This document shows, one piece after another, positions 5,319 through 12,022 of a stretch of 12,236 nt of DNA. Position 1 is the stretch's first letter. Each line of letters begins with the position of its first letter. A program made the position numbers and the translations under genes. This stretch comes from Candidatus Latescibacterota bacterium (GTDB lineage Bacteria; Latescibacterota; MVCY01). Below the pieces are notes generated by a model. The model had not been told where the DNA came from. It was given only the letters and a program-made list of their open reading frames with translations, and searched no databases. Location: contig DAOVDP010000019.1 in NCBI GenBank assembly GCA_030669445.1, positions 1 to 12,236 on the forward strand. The letters run 5' to 3'.

Positions 5319-6611
5319 TTATTTCGATGTTCCTTCGGTGTTTCTCCAAATCTGGGGTAGAATCTCGCCGCCGCATCTTAGCACGGCCACCTGGGCATCT
5401 CTCCCCAGCAGGGCAAAGGCTTTTTGTAGGGCTTCTTTGGCTGTCTGGGCATAAAGCAGTCCCAGCTTCTCAGCCTCTTGGGCGGAGACTCCCGGGGAGA
5501 CTAAGATGGTGCGAGCTTTGCCTCTAACCAATTTCCCCACCCGTGCTAAGTGGGCTGCTACCGTAAGGGTGCTTATCTGTCCTCTTTTGAACCGTTCCCA
5601 GGCCTGTTCAGGGGTAAGATAACCGTTGGCCAGAAAATCGGGCTGTTCAGGTGCTACTCCTTCAAAGCAGGGAGTCACCAGGATCACCACTCCTCCTTCT
5701 CTAACGGCTGTTGCGGCAGCATAGAGTCCCTTTGCCGCCTGCCACAGATCAGAATTCGCTGGATAGGAGTCTGTGAGAACGATGTCTGCCAATCCGGGGA
5801 GAGTCACCCCAAACAGCTCGGTTGCTATCTGGCATCCCTTGCGGTGGGCTTCCACCGGATCGCCGACCATCAAGGCGGCAATCCCGCCGTTGCTGCTGGG
5901 AACAGTGTTGACGATCAGATCAAGGCCCGCCTTTTCGGCTACAGCATCGATCTGAGTCCTCACCGGATTGTCTCTGACGCCTAAGATCTGAGATTCATCA
6001 TATTGGACAGAAAGCCAGTGAGTCCAGCCGGTTATGGCCTCACCGCAGACCCCCGGCTGAACGATTTTCCCGCCGCCGCTGAAACCTACTACGCCGTGGG
6101 GAACAATCTGGCCAATGCCAATGAGCAAGTCCGCTTCCACGGCTTTTCTGTTGACCAGCACCTCTGTGCCATCTTCGCTGTGGCCAAGGCCGACCAGGCT
6201 CTCGGGATCATAGCTGTTGTGGTCTGAAACCTCAAAATGTTCAAGGAGATGCTGGCCGAACTTCTTCAGTTTCTCTGTGTCAGTCATCGGCCGGTGGGTA
6301 CCAGAGCCCACCAGGATGGTTATCTTCTCTCTGCTGGCTCCGGCCTCCCACAGTCTCTCCAACAATAGAGGCAGGATTTTGGCTACAGGGGTGGGACGGG
6401 TGTGGTCGTCGGAGATGATGACGATCTCCATCCCCGGCCCGACAATCTGTTCTACAGGAGGCAAGCCGATAGGATGGGAAAGGCCGTCGCAGATAATCCC
6501 GTCCTCGTTTTGAGGCGGAGCGCAGTCTTTCGGAGGCTCGAAGATACCCAACAGATTGGCCTCGGGGACTTCAACCCCCTCTATTCCCTGGTAGGGAAAA
6601 TCTGTTTTCAT
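5319..6611 (-). CDS. larA: LarA-family (DUF2088) nickel-pincer racemase homologue
   Basis: LarA interconverts L- and D-lactate using a covalently bound nickel-pincer nucleotide; homologues act on other 2-hydroxy acids, so the substrate here is not certain. With ATG at 6611 the protein has 430 residues, close to the 424 of Lactiplantibacillus LarA. Key residues then fall two below LarA numbering: His106 in SGTHRP (LarA His108), and His172, Lys182 and His198 in PHGVVGFSGGGK...GWTH (LarA His174, Lys184, His200). Lys182 would carry the cofactor. DDHTRPTP (68-75) is also typical. The frame is open to 6710, but the extra 33 residues cross a hairpin repeat and are rejected. No Shine-Dalgarno is visible at 6611. 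The NPN synthesis genes larB, larC and larE are not in the window, so cofactor must come from elsewhere. It stands alone, with repeats on both sides. Confidence 0.88.
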   Translation of the reverse strand: MKTDFPYQGIEGVEVPEANLLGIFEPPKDCAPPQNEDGIICDGLSHPIGLPPVEQIVGPGMEIVIISDDHTRPTPVAKILPLLLERLWEAGASREKITILVGSGTHRPMTDTEKLKKFGQHLLEHFEVSDHNSYDPESLVGLGHSEDGTEVLVNRKAVEADLLIGIGQIVPHGVVGFSGGGKIVQPGVCGEAITGWTHWLSVQYDESQILGVRDNPVRTQIDAVAEKAGLDLIVNTVPSSNGGIAALMVGDPVEAHRKGCQIATELFGVTLPGLADIVLTDSYPANSDLWQAAKGLYAAATAVREGGVVILVTPCFEGVAPEQPDFLANGYLTPEQAWERFKRGQISTLTVAAHLARVGKLVRGKARTILVSPGVSAQEAEKLGLLYAQTAKEALQKAFALLGRDAQVAVLRCGGEILPQIWRNTEGTSK

Positions 6612-6637
6612 ATTGTAATGTGGACTGTTGTGAAGAA

Positions 6638-6682
6638 CGTTGAAATTTCGACCCCACGATTGAAATCGTGGGCTGCTTAACG
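6638..6682. repeat. CCCACGAT hairpin repeat upstream of larA
   Basis: CCCACGAT (6653-6660) and ATCGTGGG (6665-6672) form a perfect 8-bp stem with a TGAA loop. CGTT (6638-6641) and AACG (6679-6682) mark possible outer ends. There is no T-tract. It looks like a dispersed palindrome. It lies 27 nt upstream of the larA ATG. Confidence 0.5.
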
Positions 6683-6763
6683 ATGGGCCTGACCCCACCG
6701 GCGTGGGCAAAAAGACAAGATCAGGTTTGTCAAATCATTTGTCCCTAATTTTCTTCACACTGC

Positions 6764-6781
6764 CTCCCAAAAGGGAGTTTT
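6764..6781. terminator. Small hairpin between the S55 gene and larA, weak terminator candidate
   Basis: CTCCC-AAAA-GGGAG (6764-6777) is followed on the plus strand by TTTT. In the minus direction, in which both neighbours are transcribed, no T-tract follows. A 5-bp stem is weak, so a terminator role for the S55 gene is uncertain. Confidence 0.25.
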
Positions 6782-6793
6782 GACCTAACACAG

Positions 6794-8593
6794 TTACTTG
6801 TTCTCTCTGCTAACCTCAAGTGGAACAGAGTAGCTTCCAGAGAGGACAAAATCAGTCCTGATCTCCTTTTTTACAATGACCGTGCCGGTAACAGAGCCAA
6901 TCTGGCCTGTCTGCTTTGAGGATTCCATAACCGCCAAGATCGACGCTGGCAGGGATGGCATCTCCCTGGCCTCAACGGTTAGTCCCTTTTCCGGACGGAA
7001 AAGCTGCACGATTAGGGTATTGTTCTTCTCCTCACCGCTCAGGATCTGGAGCAGATGAGGCAGATTTTTGGGCTGATATTTGTCTGGGGCGCGTTTCTCC
7101 TCCCAGGCTCTATAGGTCCCGGCGTTGCCTATCCAGAGTAGGATTTTCCCCTCAGGCACATCTTCCGGGATTTTCAAAGGGATTTTCCGAAAGAAACGCT
7201 GGCCAAGGTACTGTTCCAGCGTGACCGTTGCCTGGACTTCTTCCCCTGGCCTGACAGTTTTTTTATCCACCCGCACCCCGCTGATCCAGGCGGATCTTAT
7301 CCTCTCTTGGACTTCAATGTCAAATCTCACATCCTTGATTCTCACCTTTTTGAATGGGTTCTGAACTACAGCGTAAAGCGGAGAGAGCAGATGAACACAG
7401 GCCTGGTAAATAGCCTGGTGACCGGAATAAAGGTTCTGTAGCCTGAGAGCGGGGTAACCCTCTATCCGGATGGATAATTGCGACTTAATGGTGGCGTCAC
7501 CATAGAGTTTCTCGGCGACCAAAACTGTGTTATAGAGGCTGTAGAGGGTGAAGTAAGGGCACAGTTCACGGTCTCTGATCACCTGGAACTGGTATTTCTC
7601 CTTTTCAGAGGCAGAGCCAATCTGCACCCGTACTGGAAGCATATCGGGCATCTGGCCTATGACCCCGGCAACACCAGGGTAGCGATCTTGCTGGATGGTT
7701 CCCAGTACCTGAGTCGCCGCCCCCAATTTGAAGGAGATGTATTGGGAGGGCATAACGTCGTAGATGTAAGCCCCGGTCATAGGGAAACTGGTGGTCCCAA
7801 GGAGCAACATCTCATGTCCCAAGGCGACCACCTGATCGCCCCGGCGATAGGTGAGGGTGCCAATACCGGTGGCGCTCAGATCACCGCCGACCAATTGCAC
7901 CCCTAACGGAGAACCTGGCTCAAGGGTGAGATCGTCCGGCTGTTGCGCCGAAGTCCCGCCCCCCTGCAGGGGAATAAGTCCCCATTCAGCCAACTGGGGG
8001 GTCATCTGTTGAATAACCTTGGAGTCAAAACCGCTTAACACCAGGGGGGTGGCAATGGGCTTCAGAGTCGCCCCCTGGAGCCCTTCTACCTGAGGATTGG
8101 CCAGAGCGATCTCTTTGGGCACTGGAATGGCTGTTTGAGAAGAGGCCAAAGGATAAACCTGCTGGGGAAGGGAACCCATCTCTTCCTGCCGGTCCTCTCT
8201 CATCACATTTAGCATTTCGCCTATGGGGGTGATACCGGCAATAGGCTCTTTGGCGAAAGACCAGGTGTGGGCCACCGCACCGATTAATTTGCCCTCCACA
8301 TAGACCGGACTTCCGCTCATCCCAGCGATGACCTGACCTGTCCTGGCCAGTGCTCCTCCGGGCTTGCCGGATAGTTTGGCTAAGATGAGGTCACTTTTGG
8401 CGTTCCAGTTTCTCAGCACCCCCAAGATCTCCACATCGAACTCCTCGATTCGGGTGCCCTGGAAGACAGTCTTTCCCACCCCGTTCATCCCGCGTTGAAG
8501 TTGCTCTACCGGCATAGTGGGGATCTCTGCCGAGTGGAGTACGGGGGAGACCAACAACAGCAGAGCAGTCAAACAAACCAGAAATGTACGCAA
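6794..8593 (-). CDS. Exported SpoIVB-like peptidase S55 domain protein with permuted motif order
   Basis: This is a predicted exported serine protease-like protein of 599 residues. Residues 1-22 form a signal peptide (charged start, Leu-rich core, HSA|E cleavage site). Residues about 40-130 hold GMNGVGKTVF...VEILGVL and IAGMSGSPVYVEGKLIGAVAHTW with the likely nucleophile Ser93, resembling the C-terminal part of SpoIVB. Residues about 226-312 hold PGSPLGVQL...TGIGTLTY...VVALGHE with likely His260, resembling the N-terminal part of the SpoIVB S55 domain. In Bacillus SpoIVB the His segment comes first, so the order is swapped here. I see no Asp in the position before the Ser where SpoIVB has its third catalytic residue. 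The C-terminal 180 residues look beta-rich and are unassigned. The start is TTG at 8593 behind AGGAGG. It lies 22 bp after the cation exchanger gene, so the two are probably one operon. No sporulation genes are nearby; the target is unknown. Confidence 0.8.
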   Translation of the reverse strand: MRTFLVCLTALLLLVSPVLHSAEIPTMPVEQLQRGMNGVGKTVFQGTRIEEFDVEILGVLRNWNAKSDLILAKLSGKPGGALARTGQVIAGMSGSPVYVEGKLIGAVAHTWSFAKEPIAGITPIGEMLNVMREDRQEEMGSLPQQVYPLASSQTAIPVPKEIALANPQVEGLQGATLKPIATPLVLSGFDSKVIQQMTPQLAEWGLIPLQGGGTSAQQPDDLTLEPGSPLGVQLVGGDLSATGIGTLTYRRGDQVVALGHEMLLLGTTSFPMTGAYIYDVMPSQYISFKLGAATQVLGTIQQDRYPGVAGVIGQMPDMLPVRVQIGSASEKEKYQFQVIRDRELCPYFTLYSLYNTVLVAEKLYGDATIKSQLSIRIEGYPALRLQNLYSGHQAIYQACVHLLSPLYAVVQNPFKKVRIKDVRFDIEVQERIRSAWISGVRVDKKTVRPGEEVQATVTLEQYLGQRFFRKIPLKIPEDVPEGKILLWIGNAGTYRAWEEKRAPDKYQPKNLPHLLQILSGEEKNNTLIVQLFRPEKGLTVEAREMPSLPASILAVMESSKQTGQIGSVTGTVIVKKEIRTDFVLSGSYSVPLEVSRENK

Positions 8594-8615
8594 GGATAGC
8601 CTCCTTCCTGTTTTA

Positions 8616-9602
8616 TCAGGTGAAAAACCGGAACATCAACAACAGGTAAAGACAATAGAAGCCAAACAGGATAGCTCCTTCCCAGCGGTAGATTTTCCGT
8701 CCAGTGGTACTGAACAGCACACACAGGCTCATAAGTAGGAGCATAAAGGGGAAGTCAAGCACCTGGGTTTGCCTTTGAATGGAAAGGGAGCGGACAAGGC
8801 TGGAGGCTCCTAAAACCCAGAACATATCCAACACATTTGCCCCTATAACATTGCCCACGCCCAGATCCCCATGCCCTTTGGCTATCGCCGTCAGGGAGGT
8901 GACATACTCCGGCAGAGAGGTTCCCACGGAGACTAAGGTGAGGGCGATAATCAACTCAGGCACTCCCAACCAACGGGCTATTACTGCGGCATTCTGCACT
9001 AACAGGACGCTGCCCAGACCCACGCCAATTCCACCGATACAGAATCGCTGAATTGGGGAGAACTTTTGCCAGGCGGACCGCTCTTCAGGTATTGTTTTTG
9101 ATCCGTTATTTACTGCAGAATCGTGCTTTTCCCCGGAGTTCCGGAGGGAGTACCAGATATAGCATACCAGTCCGGCAAGCAGGACCAGCCCATTTAGCTG
9201 AGATAGTTGTCCGTTGAAAGCCAGCAGGGCGGCTGAGATGCCAGCAGCGAGCATAAATGCTCCCTGGTGCAGCGCCGTTTTCTTCTGCACAACCATTGGT
9301 CTGATGAGCACAGAAGTACCGAGAATGAGGCCAATATTACAGACAGCGGAGCCTATGGAATTACCCACAGCAGTCTCGGGGTGGTTCATCAAACTGGCGA
9401 TGAAAGATACACAGAATTCGGGGAAAGTGGTAGCCACGCTCACGATGGTAGCCCCAATTACGATCTTGGGAATCCCGGTGGTTTCTGCGATGGTGATGGC
9501 AGAACCTACAAACCAGTCAGCCCCCTTAGTGATGGTCAGAAACCCAGCTAAAAATAGGAGTATATTTACCCAGAGAGGTAAGGTCTCAAAGAACTGTTCC
9601 AT
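8616..9602 (-). CDS. CaCA-family Na+/Ca2+ (cation) exchanger, YrbG-like
   Basis: This is a membrane antiporter expected to expel Ca2+ in exchange for Na+ or H+. It has 328 residues from ATG at 9602, about ten hydrophobic segments, and two inverted alpha-repeats. Repeat 1 contains ATIVSVATTFPEFCVSFIAS (51-70) and AVGNSIGSAVCNIGLIL (78-94). Repeat 2 contains LTLVSVGTSLPEYVTSLTA (221-239) and GVGNVIGANVLDMFWVLG (248-265). The acidic PE pairs at 61-62 and 231-232 are the ion-binding glutamates of the family. A hydrophilic loop (154-182) separates the halves. AAGGAG lies 9 nt before the ATG. The frame extends to a TTG at 9656, but that TTG is the -35 box of a strong promoter, so the longer form is excluded. 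The S55 gene follows after 22 bp. Confidence 0.93.
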   Translation of the reverse strand: MEQFFETLPLWVNILLFLAGFLTITKGADWFVGSAITIAETTGIPKIVIGATIVSVATTFPEFCVSFIASLMNHPETAVGNSIGSAVCNIGLILGTSVLIRPMVVQKKTALHQGAFMLAAGISAALLAFNGQLSQLNGLVLLAGLVCYIWYSLRNSGEKHDSAVNNGSKTIPEERSAWQKFSPIQRFCIGGIGVGLGSVLLVQNAAVIARWLGVPELIIALTLVSVGTSLPEYVTSLTAIAKGHGDLGVGNVIGANVLDMFWVLGASSLVRSLSIQRQTQVLDFPFMLLLMSLCVLFSTTGRKIYRWEGAILFGFYCLYLLLMFRFFT

Positions 9603-9627
9603 TGAATGTTTCTCCTTGTTGTGTTTA

Positions 9628-9656
9628 AGAATAACGAAATTCCAATCCAATGTCAA
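9628..9656 (-). promoter_or_regulatory. Sigma-70-type promoter of the cation exchanger-S55 operon
   Basis: On the minus strand TTGACA (9656-9651) is followed by exactly 17 nt and then TATTCT (9633-9628). Transcription would start near 9621, leaving a short leader with AAGGAG before ATG 9602. The arrangement excludes the upstream TTG start of the reading frame. Confidence 0.75.
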
Positions 9657-9682
9657 GGGTAAACAGCAATCTTGCCAGATTA

Positions 9683-9796
9683 GCGTTCATACGGGTTTTT
9701 GTAGGGGCACACCTGCGTGTGCGCCCCAATTCGGGCAGACACATAGGTCTGCCCCTACATCAGGGCAGGCACGGTGGCCTGCCCCTACGTGAACGC
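9683..9796 (+). repeat. Modular hairpin element, copy B, with three hairpins and 7-bp terminal inverted repeats
   Basis: The ends are GCGTTCA (9683-9689) and TGAACGC (9790-9796). The 58-bp core (9701-9758) has two hairpins, the first GGGGC.CAC/GTG.GCCCC and the second GGGCAGAC/GTCTGCCC, each with a 6-nt loop. A third hairpin GGGCAGGC/GCCTGCCC (9763-9784) ends in CCCCTAC. The core is the inverted copy of 5204-5261. It lacks any coding capacity and looks like a MITE/REP-type element; it abuts the T-tract of the dehydrogenase terminator. Confidence 0.75.
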
Positions 9797-9836
9797 AAAA
9801 AGCCCGGCAGCGAAAGCTGTATTCCACTGCTGGGCT
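9796..9836 (-). terminator. Rho-independent terminator of the dehydrogenase gene
   Basis: On the minus strand AGCCCAGCAG (9836-9827) pairs with CTGCCGGGCT (9810-9801) over 10 bp with one G-U wobble, followed directly by TTTT (9800-9797), five T with the stem's last base. The loop is 16 nt and contains an alternative CAGC/GCTG mini-hairpin. It lies 43 bp past the dehydrogenase stop codon and fits its direction. Confidence 0.8.
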
Positions 9837-9879
9837 TCTAAAAAGAGTATTGTCCTCAAATTCGTTGTCTAACTTTGCC

Positions 9880-10899
9880 TCAGAATTCTACCATAATTTT
9901 GAGATTTCTATCTTTGTTCTCATCTGCCTCCCGGTATGCCTGGGGCAAGTCTCCAAATCTGAACCTGTTGGTGATCATCTCCTCAGGAGTGACCTTACCC
10001 GATTTGATCAGTTCAATGGCGGTTAAGAAATCCTCTTTCATATACATAAGTGTCCCGATCATCTCCAGTTCTCTGTCCTGAAGCAGTCCTATAGAAAGCG
10101 GGGGACGTCCGCCGACGACCCCGACAACGATGATCTTCGAGCCTTTTCGGGCCGTCTGGATGGCCGTCTCTAAGGGTTGTTCTGCGCCCACGCATTCGAA
10201 GATCAGGTCGGCACCATCTTTGCCGAATTCGTGGTTTACGGCGGGGGGAATATCCTGGTGAGAGGCGTTGACCACGCAGTCGGCCCCCAGTCTCCGGGCG
10301 GCTTCTAATCTAAAGTCAACAATATCGGTGATCATCACCTTCGCAGCCCCCAGGCCCTTGGCCACTTGCATAGTCAGAAGTCCAATAGGTCCGGCACCTA
10401 AGATGACGGCTGTGCTCCCCTCTTTCAGGGCTGCTTTTTTGGCTGCATGTACCCCCACTGCTGTGGGCTCTACCATTGCCCCTGCTTCAAAGGATATCTC
10501 ATCAGGGAGGGGAATCACCTTCTGGGCGGGTACGGCGAAGAAGTTGCGATGGCAGCCGTCGGTCTGAAATCCCATCACCTTCAGATTATCGCAGATATTA
10601 TACTTACCGTGACGGCAGGGATAGCATTTTCCACACACTAAGGAAGGTTCCACGGTGACCTTTCTGCCCGGGCTTAAGCCGACAACACCCTTGCCCACGG
10701 AGGCAATTAATCCGGCAAATTCATGCCCTTGGATTATAGGATAAGAGGTAAAGGGGTGCTTTCCCCGCCAGACGTGAACATCAGAACCACAAACGCCGCA
10801 GGCCTTGACCTCAATCAAGACCTCTCCAGGTTTAACCTGGGGTTTGGGCACTTGGCTGAAAACGATCTTTCCTGGTTGTATCATCGTCGCTTGTAACAT
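9880..10899 (-). CDS. Zinc-dependent medium-chain dehydrogenase (sorbitol/threonine dehydrogenase-like)
   Basis: This is a cytoplasmic NAD-dependent alcohol or polyol dehydrogenase. It has 339 residues, the normal MDR length. The catalytic zinc site is Cys37 in CGVCGSDVH, His59-Glu60 in GHEFAG, and probably Glu144 in VEPTAVGVHA. The structural zinc lobe is CGKCYPCRHGKYNIC with Cys89, Cys92, Cys95 and Cys103. The Rossmann loop is GAGPIG (168-173), and Asp192 in ITDIVD at the end of the second strand points to NAD rather than NADP. Overall it resembles L-iditol/sorbitol and threonine dehydrogenases; the substrate cannot be fixed from sequence. GGAGG lies about 10 nt before ATG 10899. It follows the PIG-L deacetylase gene by 43 bp and ends at a strong terminator, so the two likely form an operon. 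Confidence 0.92.
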   Translation of the reverse strand: MLQATMIQPGKIVFSQVPKPQVKPGEVLIEVKACGVCGSDVHVWRGKHPFTSYPIIQGHEFAGLIASVGKGVVGLSPGRKVTVEPSLVCGKCYPCRHGKYNICDNLKVMGFQTDGCHRNFFAVPAQKVIPLPDEISFEAGAMVEPTAVGVHAAKKAALKEGSTAVILGAGPIGLLTMQVAKGLGAAKVMITDIVDFRLEAARRLGADCVVNASHQDIPPAVNHEFGKDGADLIFECVGAEQPLETAIQTARKGSKIIVVGVVGGRPPLSIGLLQDRELEMIGTLMYMKEDFLTAIELIKSGKVTPEEMITNRFRFGDLPQAYREADENKDRNLKIMVEF

Positions 10900-10942
10900 G
10901 GCAGTATGCCCTCCGAGAAAGTGGTAAGTTCAGCGGCGGATA

Positions 10943-11638
10943 TCACAGAGGGGTAGGATAGGTGTCGATTTTCTTAAATGCCTCTCCGTATTTGACGCCG
11001 ATATCAGCACCTCTCATCAGAGCCCTTCCCGTTATTCGCTGCATCAAACTGCTGAGAAAATCTGTCCTCTGCTGTGAGACTTGGGCCTTCATGGCTGTTA
11101 CTTTCTGATCAAAGGTATCGGTGATATCCACACAGAAGGAATACTCGTCGAAGCTTCTTATGATCTCGAATAGCCAGACATTGGGAGTATGCCATCTTTT
11201 GCCTAATTGCTTCTCCATGATCTCCTCTGCTGCCTGGTAGGCTGCTCCTGGGACTATGCCTTTAATGGCGTTATGGTCTTTGTGGGTGTCTTTGGAATGG
11301 GTGAGAATCAGATCCGGTCGATAATACCTTATCAATCTGATAGTTTCCTGATACGTCCCTCTGTCGTTGGTAACTCCCTGACTGGGTTTATCTAAGATCA
11401 CTCTCTCTTCTATCCCCAGTATTTTATCGGTCGCCTCTGTCTCTTTTTCTCTTTTCTGCTTCATTTTATCCTGTTCTTCCTTGCTTCGGGCAGCAGTGGC
11501 CCCATAGGTGTATGTCACCACATAAACAGCTTTACCAGCCTTGCTGAGACGGGCAATAGTTGCACCGCAGCCGATTATCTCATCATCAGGATGGGCAGTG
11601 AAGACCAAGACCCGGTTGAATAAATCTTCTATCTTCAT
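10943..11638 (-). CDS. PIG-L family (LmbE-like) zinc deacetylase
   Basis: This is a predicted zinc-dependent N-deacetylase of the family that removes acetyl groups from GlcNAc-containing compounds (MshB, BshB, GlcNAc-PI deacetylase). It has 231 residues. AHPDDE (15-20) supplies the zinc ligands His16 and Asp19 and the base Asp18. THSKDTHKDHNA (113-124) supplies the third ligand, probably His122. HTPNVWLFE is a typical later segment. There is no signal peptide. The region 50-72 is unusually Lys/Glu-rich and probably helical. AAGGAGG stands 9 nt before ATG 11638. The dehydrogenase gene follows closely, and a UDP-GlcNAc 2-epimerase gene diverges upstream, which fits amino-sugar chemistry, but the substrate is unproven. 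Confidence 0.93.
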   Translation of the reverse strand: MKIEDLFNRVLVFTAHPDDEIIGCGATIARLSKAGKAVYVVTYTYGATAARSKEEQDKMKQKREKETEATDKILGIEERVILDKPSQGVTNDRGTYQETIRLIRYYRPDLILTHSKDTHKDHNAIKGIVPGAAYQAAEEIMEKQLGKRWHTPNVWLFEIIRSFDEYSFCVDITDTFDQKVTAMKAQVSQQRTDFLSSLMQRITGRALMRGADIGVKYGEAFKKIDTYPTPL

Positions 11639-11675
11639 AAAGCAACACCTCCTTTTTCCCTGAGTTACCTAGCTC

Positions 11676-11699
11676 GCTGTGGATGTTATCATCCACAGC
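11676..11699. promoter_or_regulatory. Perfect 10-bp hairpin in the PIG-L leader
   Basis: GCTGTGGATG (11676-11685) and CATCCACAGC (11690-11699) pair perfectly around a TTAT loop. It lies 38 nt upstream of the PIG-L ATG, likely inside its leader or just downstream of its promoter. No T-tract follows on either strand. It could be an operator, an attenuation hairpin or one more dispersed palindrome. Confidence 0.45.
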
Positions 11700-11870
11700 C
11701 CGTAGTTATCAAAGACTTAGACTTGTCAATCCAAGAACACAATTGTTCACGTCCACTGCCCAGAACCTAAATATACAGCAAAATTCATCTTTCACAAGAA
11801 AAAAAAGAGCGCTTTGCGTTGAAAATCAATGGCGAGAAGTCTACAGGACGGCGGATATGAGGATTTCGGG

Positions 11871-11899
11871 TTGACTTTTCCATTTATATGTAGTATTCT
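11871..11899 (+). promoter_or_regulatory. Sigma-70-type promoter reading toward wecB
   Basis: TTGACT (11871-11876), a 17-nt spacer and TATTCT (11894-11899) form a good vegetative promoter, with the same -10 hexamer as the cation exchanger promoter. Transcription would start near 11906 and give a leader of about 117 nt containing the heptamer repeats. Confidence 0.65.
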
Positions 11900-11965
11900 T
11901 TAAATTCGTCCCGAACTTGAATAGAGCAAATTACAGGATTTTTAAGAAAGATGGAGAAACACCAA

Positions 11966-12014
11966 TAGCTCACAACGCCCAACGCCTTACGCATAACACA
12001 CTTCACACTTCGCA
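11966..12014. repeat. Heptamer-phased degenerate tandem repeat array
   Basis: Seven consecutive 7-nt units can be read: TAGCTCA, CAACGCC, CAACGCC, TTACGCA, TAACACA, CTTCACA, CTTCGCA. Two are identical and most end C-x-C-A or share the ACGC core. The array stops 8 nt before the wecB ATG. Heptanucleotide tandem repeats (STRR) are known from cyanobacteria; whether these are related is not shown. Confidence 0.55.
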
Positions 12015-12022
12015 CTGATTCT

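Larger units (their letters stand above)
11639..12022. other. 384-bp divergent intergenic region between the PIG-L gene and wecB
   Basis: No gene is supported here. The region holds a perfect hairpin (11676-11699), a TTGACA box on the minus strand (11729-11724) without a clear -10 partner, a good rightward promoter (11871-11899) and a heptamer-phased repeat array (11966-12014). An 86-codon minus-strand frame crosses the promoter and repeats (11884-12144) and runs into wecB on the opposite strand; it is not credible. Confidence 0.7.

Noticed and set aside
6612..6710. N-terminal extension of larA to 6710
   Set aside because: The extra 33 residues run through the CCCACGAT hairpin repeat, and LarA residue numbering fits the start at 6611.
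6728..6733. Promoter for larA based on TTGACA on the minus strand
   Set aside because: The -35 hexamer is perfect, but no acceptable -10 hexamer stands at 16-18 nt.
11733..11749. LexA/DinR-type box (GAACACAATTGTTC)
   Set aside because: The GAAC and GTTC halves are 6 nt apart rather than the 4 nt of Gram-positive SOS boxes, and it is a single copy away from any SOS gene.
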